A stretch of DNA of 64,000 nt. It comes from Acidovorax sp. 1608163 (GTDB lineage Bacteria > Pseudomonadota > Gammaproteobacteria > Burkholderiales > Burkholderiaceae_C). Positions 1 to 8,683 of this stretch are shown piece after piece. The stretch is taken from NCBI RefSeq assembly GCF_003669015.1, contig NZ_CP033069.1, positions 2,366,501-2,430,500 of the forward strand. Direction: 5' to 3'. A model generated the notes under the pieces. It had not been told where the DNA came from, did no database searches, and saw only the letters and a program-made list of their open reading frames with translations. A program made the position numbers and the translations under genes. Each line of letters begins with the position of its first letter. Within the stretch, counting starts at the first letter, position 1.

Positions 1-238
1 GTTTCGAGCACCGAAAACCCCAGGACGGCGTGGATCAGCATGTGCAGACAGGGTGGGCAAAGACGTTGCACATGGCGGAGACCTGTTCCTGGGGTTAACG
101 GTGGGGGCTGCGCGCACTGTAAACCAAGTATGCAGGTCGGCCCGCGAATTTCAATGAAATCAAGCACTTGCAGCGCACGATGAGGCTGGCCCAGGTTTCG
201 CAATAGACAGAGCAACCGCCACTCTTTCCGAGCCCGCC
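1..238. other. intergenic leader, possible start of an outward-facing gene
   Basis: No plus-strand gene is supported here. On the minus strand an ATG at 41 opens a frame running off the left edge (begins MLIHAVLGFSV). It has no clear ribosome-binding site and is only 13 codons long inside the window, so it could be the start of a truncated gene or chance. The rest probably holds the promoter for the DUF4166 gene that begins at 239; I see no confident operator. Confidence 0.25.
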
Positions 239-916
239 ATGTTTGCCCTTTTCACCCCTGCGCCCCGCCACAGCGAAGCACCCGCGTTAAGCCCAGCCCG
301 CGATCTGGATTTGCGCGCCTTGGTGGGGACCGCAGCCTGGGCACGCCTGCCCGCTGCCGTGCAGCGCCGCTTTGGCCTGGCACACGCCGATGTGAGCTAC
401 CACGGCCAGATGGAGCTGCGCTGCTCGCGGATCGGCCATGTCTATGCCGCATTGACCCGCCCTTGGGGTGGCCCGCTGACCCACCTCCACACCACCGCCC
501 TGCCCGCCACCGTGCATGTGAGCCACAACGGGCGCGGCGGTGTGGTGTGGGAGCGGTGCTTTCACGCCAACACAGACACCGGCCAACGTACCGAGCGCAC
601 TGTGCGATCTACCAAGGAGCTGGACGCCGATGGCGGCTTGCTCGAGCGCACTGATGGGGGCCTGGCCATGTCGCTGGATGTGCTCGAAGAAGACGGCGCG
701 TTGGTGTTTCGCAGCCGCCGCTTCTGGTGGGTGCTGGGGCGCCTGCGCATCCCTGTGCCCACCCTGCTCGCTCCGGGCACCTGCCGGGTCGCCCACACCG
801 ACCTGGGCGCAGGCCAGTTCCGCTTCACGCTGAGCATGGTGCACCCGCTGTGGGGCGAAACCTTCCACCAGTCTGGCGTATTCACCGACCCCGTGGTCGA
901 TGAGCGCACCGATTGA
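239..916 (+). CDS. DUF4166 domain protein
   Basis: A 225-residue soluble protein of unknown biochemical role. The C-terminal half carries the recognisable DUF4166 pattern: IPVPTLLAPGTCRV, then FRFTLSMVHPLWGETFHQ and SGVF near the end. There is no signal peptide or membrane segment. The ATG at 239 follows a pyrimidine-rich stretch without a strong ribosome-binding site. The next gene starts 37 bp after its stop, so the two are probably one transcription unit. DUF4166 is often found beside or fused to TIGR01777-type SDR epimerases, which matches the neighbour here. The family call is fairly sure; the function is not known. Confidence 0.8.
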   Translation: MFALFTPAPRHSEAPALSPARDLDLRALVGTAAWARLPAAVQRRFGLAHADVSYHGQMELRCSRIGHVYAALTRPWGGPLTHLHTTALPATVHVSHNGRGGVVWERCFHANTDTGQRTERTVRSTKELDADGGLLERTDGGLAMSLDVLEEDGALVFRSRRFWWVLGRLRIPVPTLLAPGTCRVAHTDLGAGQFRFTLSMVHPLWGETFHQSGVFTDPVVDERTD

Positions 917-953
917 CCTCCTACCCATTTTTCTTCTCACTGAGGGCAAAACC

Positions 954-2432
954 ATGAATGCCATGAACACCATTTTTCTGCTGCTGTCCGTGCAGGCCGT
1001 GATGGGCGCGTTTGACAACCTGTGGCACCACGAGCTGGAGGCCCGGCTGCCGCAGCGCACCTCGGCGCGCTACGAGTTGGCACTGCATGCCGCACGCGAG
1101 GCCATCTACGGCATCGTCTTTTTCGGCCTGGCCTGGTTTGAATGGCGCGGCGCCTTTGCCGCGCTGCTAGCTGCCCTGCTGGTGATAGAGCTTGGCATTA
1201 CCCTGGCCGACTTTTTGGAAGAAGACCGCACCCGCCGCCTGCCGCCGTTTGAGCGCTTGCTGCACACGCTGCTGACCATCAGTTACGGCCTGTTCCTGGG
1301 CCTGGTGGCGCCGGTGCTGTGGGGCTGGCTGCAGCAACCGACTGCCATGGTGCTGGCCCCGCACGGCTGGGTGTCTTGGCTGTTCACCGCCTACGCGGTG
1401 GGCGTGTGGGCCTGGAGCGTGCGCAATACGATCGCCACGGTGCACCTGTACCGCGTGGCTGCGTCTGCTCAGACTAGCGCTCCGCTTGCCAGCAGCCTCT
1501 CACCCCAGCCAGCTACTTTGGTCACCGGCGCTACAGGCTTTGTGGGCAGCGCCCTGGTGGCAGACCTGGTGCGCGATGGCCAGCGGGTGATCGTGCTGAC
1601 GCGCGACGCACTGCAGGCCCGTGCCAGCTTTGGCCCGGGAGTGTGGGTGGTGGACACCCTGGACGCCATCCCCTCTGAAACGACCATCGACGCAGTGGTC
1701 AACCTGGCAGGTGCCCGCGTGCTGGGCATGCCCTGGACCCAGGCGCGCAGACGCCAGTTGCTGGCCAGCCGGGTGGACACCACCGTGGCCCTTGTCCACC
1801 TGATGCGCCGCCTGCAAAAGGCTCCGCGTGTACTGGTCAGCGCATCGGCCGTGGGCTTCTACGGCGCATCACCCAATGCGTCGATGGAGCCCTTGGACGA
1901 AACCGCCCCACCCCGCCCGGGCGAGTTCCAGTCCGACCTGTGCGCCGCCATCGAGCACGAGGCGCGGCGGGCAGAAGCGCTGGGCGTGCGGGTGGTGCGC
2001 ATGCGGTTTGGGGTGGTGCTAGGGCACGGTGGTGGCGCGTACCCGATGCAAGCGCTGGCCGCCCGCCTGGGCCTGGGTGCTGTGCTGGGCCATGGGCGCC
2101 AGCCTGCTCCATGGATTCATCTGGCTGACGCGGTGGGGCTGGTGCGGTTTGCGATGGCGCACCACACCCTGCAAGGCCCCGTGAATGCTGTGGCGCCTGA
2201 GGCGGTGACACAGGCGGCGTTTGCGCGGGCCCTGGCCGCATCGTTTGGCCGACGCGCCTGGCTGCGCATGCCTGGGTTGCCGTTGCGGGTCTTGCTGGGG
2301 GAAATGTCCTCCCTCTTGCTGGACGGGCAGAACGCTGTGCCGTGCGAGGCAATTGCCCAGGACTACCGATTTGTGCATGCGCAACTGAGTGGTGCGCTGA
2401 CAGACCTTACGTGGGCCGAAACGCACGCATGA
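954..2432 (+). CDS. membrane-anchored TIGR01777-type SDR epimerase
   Basis: A 492-residue fusion. Roughly the first 165 residues hold several hydrophobic helices (for example around FLLLSVQAVMGAF, AFAALLAALLVIELGI and LLTISYGLFLGLV). After a Ser/Ala/Pro-rich linker comes an NAD(P)-binding Rossmann domain, starting near residue 187 with VTGATGFVGSALV. The motif VSASAVGFYGASP and the C-terminal LGEMSSLLLDGQ region (DUF1731-like) mark the TIGR01777/YfcH epimerase family, whose substrate is unknown. The frame is open back to 900, but ATG 954 has GAGGG just upstream and avoids overlap with the DUF4166 gene, so I chose it. The linker around 1478-1500 resembles the short dispersed palindrome seen elsewhere in the window. 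Confidence 0.82.
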   Translation: MNAMNTIFLLLSVQAVMGAFDNLWHHELEARLPQRTSARYELALHAAREAIYGIVFFGLAWFEWRGAFAALLAALLVIELGITLADFLEEDRTRRLPPFERLLHTLLTISYGLFLGLVAPVLWGWLQQPTAMVLAPHGWVSWLFTAYAVGVWAWSVRNTIATVHLYRVAASAQTSAPLASSLSPQPATLVTGATGFVGSALVADLVRDGQRVIVLTRDALQARASFGPGVWVVDTLDAIPSETTIDAVVNLAGARVLGMPWTQARRRQLLASRVDTTVALVHLMRRLQKAPRVLVSASAVGFYGASPNASMEPLDETAPPRPGEFQSDLCAAIEHEARRAEALGVRVVRMRFGVVLGHGGGAYPMQALAARLGLGAVLGHGRQPAPWIHLADAVGLVRFAMAHHTLQGPVNAVAPEAVTQAAFARALAASFGRRAWLRMPGLPLRVLLGEMSSLLLDGQNAVPCEAIAQDYRFVHAQLSGALTDLTWAETHA

Positions 2433-2464
2433 ACTTCGACCAGCGAAAATATTAGTCAAAACAG

Positions 2465-2505
2465 GCTCTAGCGCTTATTGGCAATCGCTGAAAACTATCA
2501 AAACA
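2465..2505. repeat. decayed short dispersed palindrome
   Basis: Contains ctctagcgcttatt, then a degenerate right arm and ctatcaaaac. It matches the repeat seen in better form at 7306, 24152, 44261, 49346 and 50211. It lies just after the epimerase gene. The remaining sequence to 2665 holds no gene I can support. Confidence 0.6.
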
Positions 2506-2665
2506 GTGGCAATGGACTCTCAGGTTCACCCCGACCTATGCCGAGTTCGGTGCTGCAGCAACCAGCGCCCGTGAGCCACACGCAGGCCTATGAGTTCCCC
2601 AGTTGAGCTATTTACATTCAACCGATAACGGCCAATTTGACGGAATTTTCACATCCAAAAATAGA

Positions 2666-3028
2666 TTATATCGACTGCGCTGCGATGAAATCATCTTCAG
2701 GATCATCTACCAATACACATAATCCAGACGCCAGATCTGCCTCGAATTTTTTATGCTTACCCTCCTTGAGATCACCATTATAAGAGACCCTGACTACTTC
2801 ATTTCGCCCAATTTTTCTCCCAGGTCGTTTCTCAGTCAACAGCTTTGCAGGCCGAGCCAGGGATAAAAGCGCAGTTCGAAGCTGAATAAGGAAGTCACTA
2901 GGGAACCATAGAAGACTAAACTCTTTAGCTGAGTCAAGTCGCTTGCGAAGATCCCTCACAGCTTCCGCAGCGCGGGTCGCTTCACCTCTAAGCAGCCTTT
3001 TTCGAACATCTAAATATTCGCGCAACAA
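2666..3028 (-). CDS. small ORF, probable C-terminal extension of the upstream ATPase
   Basis: A 120-residue frame without a recognised domain. It has helical, charged sequence at first (LREYLDVRKRLL, AEAVRDLRKRLDSAKE) and later KRPGRKIGRNEVVRVSYNG. The only start in frame is TTG at 3028, with no ribosome-binding site. The frame is open upstream through ATA ACT GCA ... directly into a G8 run (3059-3066) at the very end of the ATPase gene. One extra G, or a -1 slip on the G run, would join the two into a protein of about 877 residues. I therefore read this as the ATPase C-terminus, separated by sequencing error or by real slippage, rather than as an independent gene. Base composition is AT-rich like its partner. 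Confidence 0.5.
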   Translation of the reverse strand: MLREYLDVRKRLLRGEATRAAEAVRDLRKRLDSAKEFSLLWFPSDFLIQLRTALLSLARPAKLLTEKRPGRKIGRNEVVRVSYNGDLKEGKHKKFEADLASGLCVLVDDPEDDFIAAQSI

Positions 3029-3054
3029 ACTGATTGATTCAGTTTCAGTTGCAG

Positions 3055-5298
3055 TTATCCCCCCCCTTGTGCAACTGTCATATTGATCGCACGATAGGCT
3101 TTCTCCAAAATTTGATCCGAAAGTCTATTTTTACTTTCCGCTATAATTAAATAAAGGGGTCGAAAATCAGCTAACCCGAGTTCTTGAAGCGACGCACTCT
3201 CAAAGGTCTGAATATAGCGATCACTATATTTAATCAAACTCTCTTCGCCTCCAATAAATAGCACAAGACCGAGAAGTTCTCGCTTCTGATCGACTGGCAG
3301 TGAGTCATCACCGGCCTCAAGGCCTAAACCAAATAGCTTCGCGGCTATCTGTCGACGGCGTGGGAGTTTGAGTCCTAATGAACATATTGAGGTGATCGCC
3401 TCGTTGAGCACCTCTCCTTTTGGCGCGACTTTAAAAACATGCTCAGCGACTCGAAGTGCATCTTCGTGACGATCCGCTTCGATTAGCTTTGTTATTAGCA
3501 CAAGGAACTGGTCTAAACTCAAATCTTCATGGGGGCGCTGAGCTCCACTCGAATTGATATTCGCGCTCATGGCTAGCGCGTGGGCGCGATCAAGAGCATT
3601 GCCATTTGCTCCAACAACAATATATTGAAGCAAGCGAATAGACAAATCTGCCTTCAATCTCTCCTCTTGAAGCTCGATCTCAAGTTCAAGTACCTGTGCG
3701 GCAGCAGCGACATTACCCTCCAGTTTGTAGGCTTGGGCCAAAATTACTGCAGCAAATCCTTTTAACTCGCTACGTTCAAGAGTAATCGGTTCACCACTAA
3801 TGTTTTCTACTGAATTAGCTATCTCCAAACAAATATTTTTCACCCGCTCTGTTTGAGGCGTTTTATCTTGCGTGAGGCACGACGCCAAATAGGCCCGAGC
3901 TTCAACCCTCAGCCAAGGCATGTCGATCTCGTTCCCGCTGAGATTCGCAATATATTCAAAAAACACTACAGCACTTTGATATCGGAATAGCTGCCATGAG
4001 GCAACACCGGTATAAAACACCCGCATTAAAGCTAGGTCAGACCTCAACTCGCCAGAATCCTCCTTCAGATAGTTCAACGCTTCTTCGTAATTACCCATCC
4101 AGAAATAGCAATACCCGGCATAGTACGAGGCCAAACTACGACCAACAGCATCCTCGGCGCTCGTTACGAAAACAAGTAGACCCGGCAGTGCAGCGGCGTA
4201 GTTTTTGGATTCAGCCCTCTCAACCCAACTTGTCAAAGGGTCAGTCTGCTCAGTTACGGATTTCAACAAGTATGATTCCGACAACGCCGTTTCAAGAATT
4301 TGATTCTTGAAACTAATGGTTTTTTCTTTAATATCGTAGCTGGTGATGCCAGCCAGGTAAAGCTTGGTGCGCGTGCTTTGAGGGATCGTAATAGACTTTT
4401 TATAATGAATTGCAATTAAAGAATCTCGAATCTCCCTACTTTCAAGCACCAATTTTTTTATGTGATCAATCGGGGGAACATCCACCTCCCCAAAATAGAG
4501 TTTTTTGACCGCAGAATCAACGTCGTCGATAGTTAGAGTTTGATCGCGATCTTCCAGCTCGGAGCATACATCCCAAGTCATACGCGGATGACCACTTGTC
4601 CAATAGTACACGCGCGAGATAATTTCTTCCGTCATTGGAATACTTGCTCGCTGAACCAGATAACTGACTTCAGCAAGGCTAAAGTCGTTCAGATATATTT
4701 TTTCACCAATATTGAAAGGTGAAACATCTTTATTCTTTATAATATCGGCTGGTTCAGCAACACCTGAAAGCAAATACGTTAAACGATTAAATTCTGGAAA
4801 GTTTAGTCTTCCGCCAAAATATACACTTCTAATAAATGTAAAAACTTGATCAGAATATGCAGATCCAGCAATTGCGTCAATTTCATCAAGGCAGACGATC
4901 AGTCGGCCTGGAATTGATCGCAGTAAGATACGTAACTCACTTTCGTGCTCCCTGTGCGCCAGTCGAGTATTACCATGCCGTCCAATCGCAATATCATTTA
5001 GCGTTTCGGCACTTTGCGGAAACACCTCAGTCGCAACGTCAATAATATTGCGGAAAAATTCTCTAATGTCGGGAATAGGATTCGAGACATCAATGTACAA
5101 AAATACATCTGACTCAGGTTTTAGAAATTGCTTGGCATGCAACAGAAGATTGGTTTTACCCATCTGCCTTGCTACTAACACATATCCGGGCCGCCCCATT
5201 TCTTCGAGAATTTTTGCAACTTGTCGGTCCGCGTCACGCTCGACATACAGGTGCTCAGGTATAACTGTAAGCGAACGTAGAAATTTTGATTTACTCAT
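3055..5298 (-). CDS. AAA-like P-loop ATPase with helical-repeat C-terminus
   Basis: A 747-residue ATPase. Walker A is ARQMGKTNLL (about residues 42-50) and Walker B is LIVCLDEIDAI (about 135-140); the ARQMGKT form is typical of the AAA-like PF14516 group. A winged-helix-like part (SYLVQRASIPMTEEIISRVY) follows. The C-terminal half, with AGYCYFWMGNYEEALNYL and AQAYKLEGNVAAAAQVLELE, is TPR-like. The frame is open to 5319, but ATG 5298 sits in ATGAGTAA, overlapping the stop of the upstream gene by 8 bp, with GGAAATGGAA before it. This points to translational coupling with the hydrolase-NTPase gene. The gene is AT-rich against its surroundings, which suggests transfer. A role in phage defence is an inference from architecture and context only. 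The 3' end is a G8 run, discussed with the downstream ORF. Confidence 0.78.
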   Translation of the reverse strand: MSKSKFLRSLTVIPEHLYVERDADRQVAKILEEMGRPGYVLVARQMGKTNLLLHAKQFLKPESDVFLYIDVSNPIPDIREFFRNIIDVATEVFPQSAETLNDIAIGRHGNTRLAHREHESELRILLRSIPGRLIVCLDEIDAIAGSAYSDQVFTFIRSVYFGGRLNFPEFNRLTYLLSGVAEPADIIKNKDVSPFNIGEKIYLNDFSLAEVSYLVQRASIPMTEEIISRVYYWTSGHPRMTWDVCSELEDRDQTLTIDDVDSAVKKLYFGEVDVPPIDHIKKLVLESREIRDSLIAIHYKKSITIPQSTRTKLYLAGITSYDIKEKTISFKNQILETALSESYLLKSVTEQTDPLTSWVERAESKNYAAALPGLLVFVTSAEDAVGRSLASYYAGYCYFWMGNYEEALNYLKEDSGELRSDLALMRVFYTGVASWQLFRYQSAVVFFEYIANLSGNEIDMPWLRVEARAYLASCLTQDKTPQTERVKNICLEIANSVENISGEPITLERSELKGFAAVILAQAYKLEGNVAAAAQVLELEIELQEERLKADLSIRLLQYIVVGANGNALDRAHALAMSANINSSGAQRPHEDLSLDQFLVLITKLIEADRHEDALRVAEHVFKVAPKGEVLNEAITSICSLGLKLPRRRQIAAKLFGLGLEAGDDSLPVDQKRELLGLVLFIGGEESLIKYSDRYIQTFESASLQELGLADFRPLYLIIAESKNRLSDQILEKAYRAINMTVAQGGG
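3059..3066 (-). other. G8 homopolymer at gene end, possible slippage site
   Basis: Eight consecutive C on the plus strand (G on the coding strand) sit two codons before the ATPase stop (codons CAA GGG GGG GGA TAA). A G9 allele or a -1 slip would replace GGA TAA with GGG ATA ACT and continue into the 120-residue frame. Confidence 0.6.
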
Positions 5299-7000
5299 TT
5301 CCATTTCCATAGAATTCAAATTCGCTTAGTGCAGTTTCAACATTATCTGGAGAGGCTCCACCTAGCGCAACCACTCTACGGAAAAAGTTTTTTATTTTTC
5401 GCGGAGTGCAGAGATCGAGTTCCACAAGTCGTATTCGGAGATCGTCCGCCCCAAGTTGCAGTCCCACTGATTCCTCAATGAGTTTTATGAGACTCATTAA
5501 TTCGTCTTTTGACCACATATCTAACGCATTAACCTGCAAGCTTTCTTGGACTTTATCCGTCATCAAATCATTTGAAGGGGTGTTTATGGAGCAAATAACA
5601 AATCTAATATTCGCTTTTGAGGCGGAATTAACTTTCACTATGAGATTTAAAAGAAATTCCGTTAGCCTAACGCCACTCGAATTATTCAAAGGAATTTCGT
5701 CAAGCAGAATTCTCACTGCAGATTGGGAACTGTGGGCTTTCACGAGAACGCCAACTGCGTCTGCAAAGTTGTAGGAAGGGCGATCTAGGTCGGTTAATCC
5801 AAGTGACCGATACGTCGAGACGATAGCCTCATAACAAGCTTCGATGTTTCCCGCCTCATATGCCAGTCCGAGATCAATTTGGGTAGCAACAGGCTTGCCA
5901 AGAGAAAATACTGCATATCTCGCCAATGATGTTTTACCACAGCCAGATGGGCCGCAAATCCACACGCTTGAATATTTTATTATTTCTTCGAATTCAAGAT
6001 CTGCATCTCTAAGCAAATAATATGGCTTGCATTCTATTTTGTAAATATCAAACAAGGCGTTAGCATCTTGTTTGACTTCCTCAGTCAACACGTTCGCCAT
6101 CTGTTGCTTCGATTTTTCAATACATGCTTTTTCCAAAATTGGCTTAAAGCTTTGATCAAAAAACCTCAGGAAATTTACATAGATAGCGGAATTTACACTT
6201 CCGGGTTTTGCGATGTTGAAGTGATCCGATCCAGGAATTATTGTGGCAACCCCAAAGTACCGTGAGGAAGATGACTTCTCGACGATCGGCTTGGTGCGTA
6301 TAGGCAGCCACTCCGCCCATACAGGTCCATAGTTCTCGCTAACCTCTGCCCCAACCAGCCGCGGAATCGTCTTCTTATGAAGAAGATCTCGGAATCTTCC
6401 ATCCAGATCATTAAGAACCTCACTGCCAGAATTTAATTGCCGCACGACTTTGTTTTTATATAGTCGACCGACAATATCGAACGTTTTGGCGTATTCAGAC
6501 CCTCCAGATGGAGAAGCCACTAAGAATAGGCCTATTGCTTTTTCGATCAGCAAGTGCTTTTGTTGCTCTACAAGTCGTCGCACTAAGATGCCACCAAGAC
6601 TGTGACATACAAATATAATATTTGTAAAATTTAATACAGGCCGGTACTCCGATGATGGTTCAAAGCTAAAGCGGTTGAATAACTCGTTGGTACTTTGCTC
6701 GATGTCATACTCTCCGGAATTGGCGATGGTATGATATTCTGAAACAAATACTGCACACTCCTTGAATTTGGGATCGGCTTTAATAAGATCTGGCCATGAA
6801 TGCCCCGACTTTCCTTTCCAACAATCGGAGGCGTTTGAGAGAAAGCCATGAACGAAAACCACGGCAATTTCAGCGGAATCAGGGTATTGGATCCACCCAT
6901 TAGAGAAAATTGGTGATTTGGGCTTATCCGCTCCTCCGACGTGTTCAACAGGCTTCACCGGTGTCAATTTATTCTCCTTGTAGCTGATCTTGATCCGCAT
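5291..7000 (-). CDS. alpha/beta-hydrolase fused to P-loop NTPase
   Basis: A 569-residue two-domain protein. The N-terminal part is an alpha/beta-hydrolase of the PGAP1/lipase-like type: VVFVHGFLSN (oxyanion region, H near 51), the nucleophile elbow CHSLGG (Ser near 133) and GSDHFNIAKP (probable catalytic His near 258). The second half is an NTPase with Walker A CGPSGCGKTSLA (about 347-356) and an acidic strand VRILLDEIP as Walker B candidate. This layout recalls STAND-type effector proteins in which a hydrolase is switched by an NTPase. The frame is open to 7141; MRIKISYKE at 7000 looks like the natural start, but no start has a good ribosome-binding site (7069 is the alternative). It overlaps the ATPase gene by 8 bp. 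The AT-rich composition suggests horizontal origin. Substrate and trigger are unknown. Confidence 0.75.
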   Translation of the reverse strand: MRIKISYKENKLTPVKPVEHVGGADKPKSPIFSNGWIQYPDSAEIAVVFVHGFLSNASDCWKGKSGHSWPDLIKADPKFKECAVFVSEYHTIANSGEYDIEQSTNELFNRFSFEPSSEYRPVLNFTNIIFVCHSLGGILVRRLVEQQKHLLIEKAIGLFLVASPSGGSEYAKTFDIVGRLYKNKVVRQLNSGSEVLNDLDGRFRDLLHKKTIPRLVGAEVSENYGPVWAEWLPIRTKPIVEKSSSSRYFGVATIIPGSDHFNIAKPGSVNSAIYVNFLRFFDQSFKPILEKACIEKSKQQMANVLTEEVKQDANALFDIYKIECKPYYLLRDADLEFEEIIKYSSVWICGPSGCGKTSLARYAVFSLGKPVATQIDLGLAYEAGNIEACYEAIVSTYRSLGLTDLDRPSYNFADAVGVLVKAHSSQSAVRILLDEIPLNNSSGVRLTEFLLNLIVKVNSASKANIRFVICSINTPSNDLMTDKVQESLQVNALDMWSKDELMSLIKLIEESVGLQLGADDLRIRLVELDLCTPRKIKNFFRRVVALGGASPDNVETALSEFEFYGNGNE

Positions 7001-7244
7001 TGGAATTACGGGGTGTGCATTTAAAGCATGACGATGAACTGGCTGGCACTGTGAAGCGTTTATGCCCATCAAGCCGACTTGGTAGAAGATGAGCATTCCA
7101 TGCCGAAAGAACAAATGTATCCGGCAACGTGGCAGGGACAACCTACGGCAAATTCTCCCGAAAAATTACCTGACTCCGCGTCGTCTCCACCCCACTCGTC
7201 GGCTCCCGCCCATCCCTCAGATTGGCAAAAATCCGCACACGCAC

Positions 7245-7280
7245 GGGCGCTGGGGTCAGGTCTTGCATCTTGCCCCAAGC
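7245..7280. repeat. REP-like sequence
   Basis: The stretch cgctggggtcaggtcttgca followed by tcttgccccaagcg can fold GGGG against CCCC. It resembles sequences I associate with REP elements next to RAYT (IS200-like) transposase genes. No transposase gene is present nearby, so it would be a solo copy or remnant. Identification is from memory only. Confidence 0.3.
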
Positions 7281-7305
7281 GTGTATTTCTCACAATCCAA
7301 ATCAC

Positions 7306-7347
7306 GCTCTAGCGCTTATTCATCAAGCGCTGGCAGCTATCAAAATT
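7306..7347. repeat. short dispersed palindrome
   Basis: The sequence gctctagcgcttatt, catc, aagcgctggcagctatcaaa forms the stem AGCGCTT/AAGCGCT. It is a copy of the family found six times between genes in this window. It lies at the right border of the AT-rich accessory block, before the next minus-strand gene. Confidence 0.7.
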
Positions 7348-7383
7348 GAAGTAGCCTCCAGCCGCTGCAGATCAATGTCTGCC

Positions 7384-8532
7384 TCAACGCTGCAACAACC
7401 GCCGCCGCTCCAGCCACACTTTGCGCACAAACGGGTCGGCCACGGTGTAGATGCCGTGGCCTGGGCGGGCGATCAGGTTGGCGCTGATCATCTTTTCGGC
7501 CAGCTTTTGCACCTGCGATGTGGGCACCTTGCCCCCCGTGCGGGCGGTGTAGCTGGCCATGGCTTCTTCGCCAAACAGGCCCGATACACCGGTCTCGCTG
7601 CCCTGCGCGATGAAGTCAAACACCGCCTGGCCCAGCTCTCCAAACTCTTCAATGGCGCGCAGCTCTACATCGGCAGCGGCTGATGCCAGCGTGGCGCAGA
7701 TGATGGGAAACGCCTGGTCTGCCGGGGCCTGGGCGCTTTGCAGTTGCACCAGGGCCTTGAGCATTTCTTCGGGCCGGTGGCCAAGGGACTGAAAGCCCGC
7801 CCAAGCCATATCAGCACTGGGCAGCACCACGCCTGGGCTGCTGGCAATGCGTTGCAGTTGCCATTGCACAAAGTCTTGCCCCAGTGGTTCGTAGGCCGTG
7901 GTCAGCGCGCCGGTAAAGGGCTGCGAGTGGCGCGTGGCCATGTCGGTGATGAGCGACTTGTGCGAGCCCGTGCCCAAAAATAAGAAGTACCCCGGCGTGC
8001 CGGGCTGGGCGTTGACGGCATCGCGGGCGGCCTTGAGGGCGTGCAGCAGGCTGGTGCCGTCTTCGGTGCCCAGGGCCTGCTGCACTTCGTCCACGATCAG
8101 CACCACATCCACCTTGGCTTTGGCCACCAGCTCTGAAAACGCCTGAGCCAGCGTGGTGCCACCCGGCGTGCCCAAATGCTCCACCTGAAAACCCAGCGTG
8201 ATACCCGCCGCGCCCAGGTTCAGCCCCTTGAAGCGCTGCAGCAAGCCTGAGCCTGGGGTTTGCATTTGCAGCAGCGTGGCGCGCACGGCATCGAGCACCA
8301 GCACGGCTGGGCTTTTGCTGCGGTCAGCCCACAGGTCCACATAGATCACCAGCGCACCCCGCGCCTCCAGCGCAGGCACCAGGTCCTGGCGCAAAAAAGT
8401 GGTTTTGCCCACGCGGCGTATGCCCGACAGCAGCACGCCCGAGCGCACGTTCATGTGCAGGGGCGATGGCTGCAGCAGCTGCTGGGCCATTTGCTCTGCA
8501 TAGGCGGTGCGGTGGAATACGTCGGGGGCCAT
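7384..8532 (-). CDS. AAA-family ATP-binding protein
   Basis: A 382-residue cytosolic ATPase of the AAA_16/archaeal-ATPase-like group. Walker A is SGIRRVGKTTFLRQ (about residues 35-48) and Walker B is VVLIVDEVQQAL; LFLGTGSH follows as a sensor-1-like strand. A C-terminal helical, probably winged-helix part (SGLFGEEAMASYTARTGG) completes it. The frame extends to a GTG at 8544, but GGAG lies inside that extension at the right distance from ATG 8532, so MAPDVF is the start. Unlike the block to its left, the gene is GC-rich and looks resident. It resembles ATPases that read or load DNA ends or act with toxin-like partners, but no partner is visible and the function is unknown. Confidence 0.75.
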   Translation of the reverse strand: MAPDVFHRTAYAEQMAQQLLQPSPLHMNVRSGVLLSGIRRVGKTTFLRQDLVPALEARGALVIYVDLWADRSKSPAVLVLDAVRATLLQMQTPGSGLLQRFKGLNLGAAGITLGFQVEHLGTPGGTTLAQAFSELVAKAKVDVVLIVDEVQQALGTEDGTSLLHALKAARDAVNAQPGTPGYFLFLGTGSHKSLITDMATRHSQPFTGALTTAYEPLGQDFVQWQLQRIASSPGVVLPSADMAWAGFQSLGHRPEEMLKALVQLQSAQAPADQAFPIICATLASAAADVELRAIEEFGELGQAVFDFIAQGSETGVSGLFGEEAMASYTARTGGKVPTSQVQKLAEKMISANLIARPGHGIYTVADPFVRKVWLERRRLLQR

Positions 8533-8640
8533 GGTTATCTCCACTTATCTGAATATGGTTAATTATCTGATTTTGATAAAAAAAGATAAAGGCCTGCAAA
8601 ACACGCTAAGGCCACATCTGGGTGCCCCACCCTGCCCACA

Positions 8641-8667
8641 AAAAAGCCCGCACGGGGCGGGCTTTTT
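8641..8667. terminator. bidirectional rho-independent terminator
   Basis: Arms AAAAAGCCCGC (8641-8651) and GCGGGCTTTTT (8657-8667) with a 5-nt loop and a T-run on each strand. It lies 17 bp beyond the stop of the aspartate kinase gene, which it should terminate. Confidence 0.9.
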
Positions 8668-8683
8668 GAAAGGTGGCTTCGTG

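Noticed and set aside
7069..7312. Overlapping 77-78 codon frames on both strands upstream of the hydrolase-NTPase
   Set aside because: No ribosome-binding site, no family, and they overlap a repeat; treated as non-coding leader.
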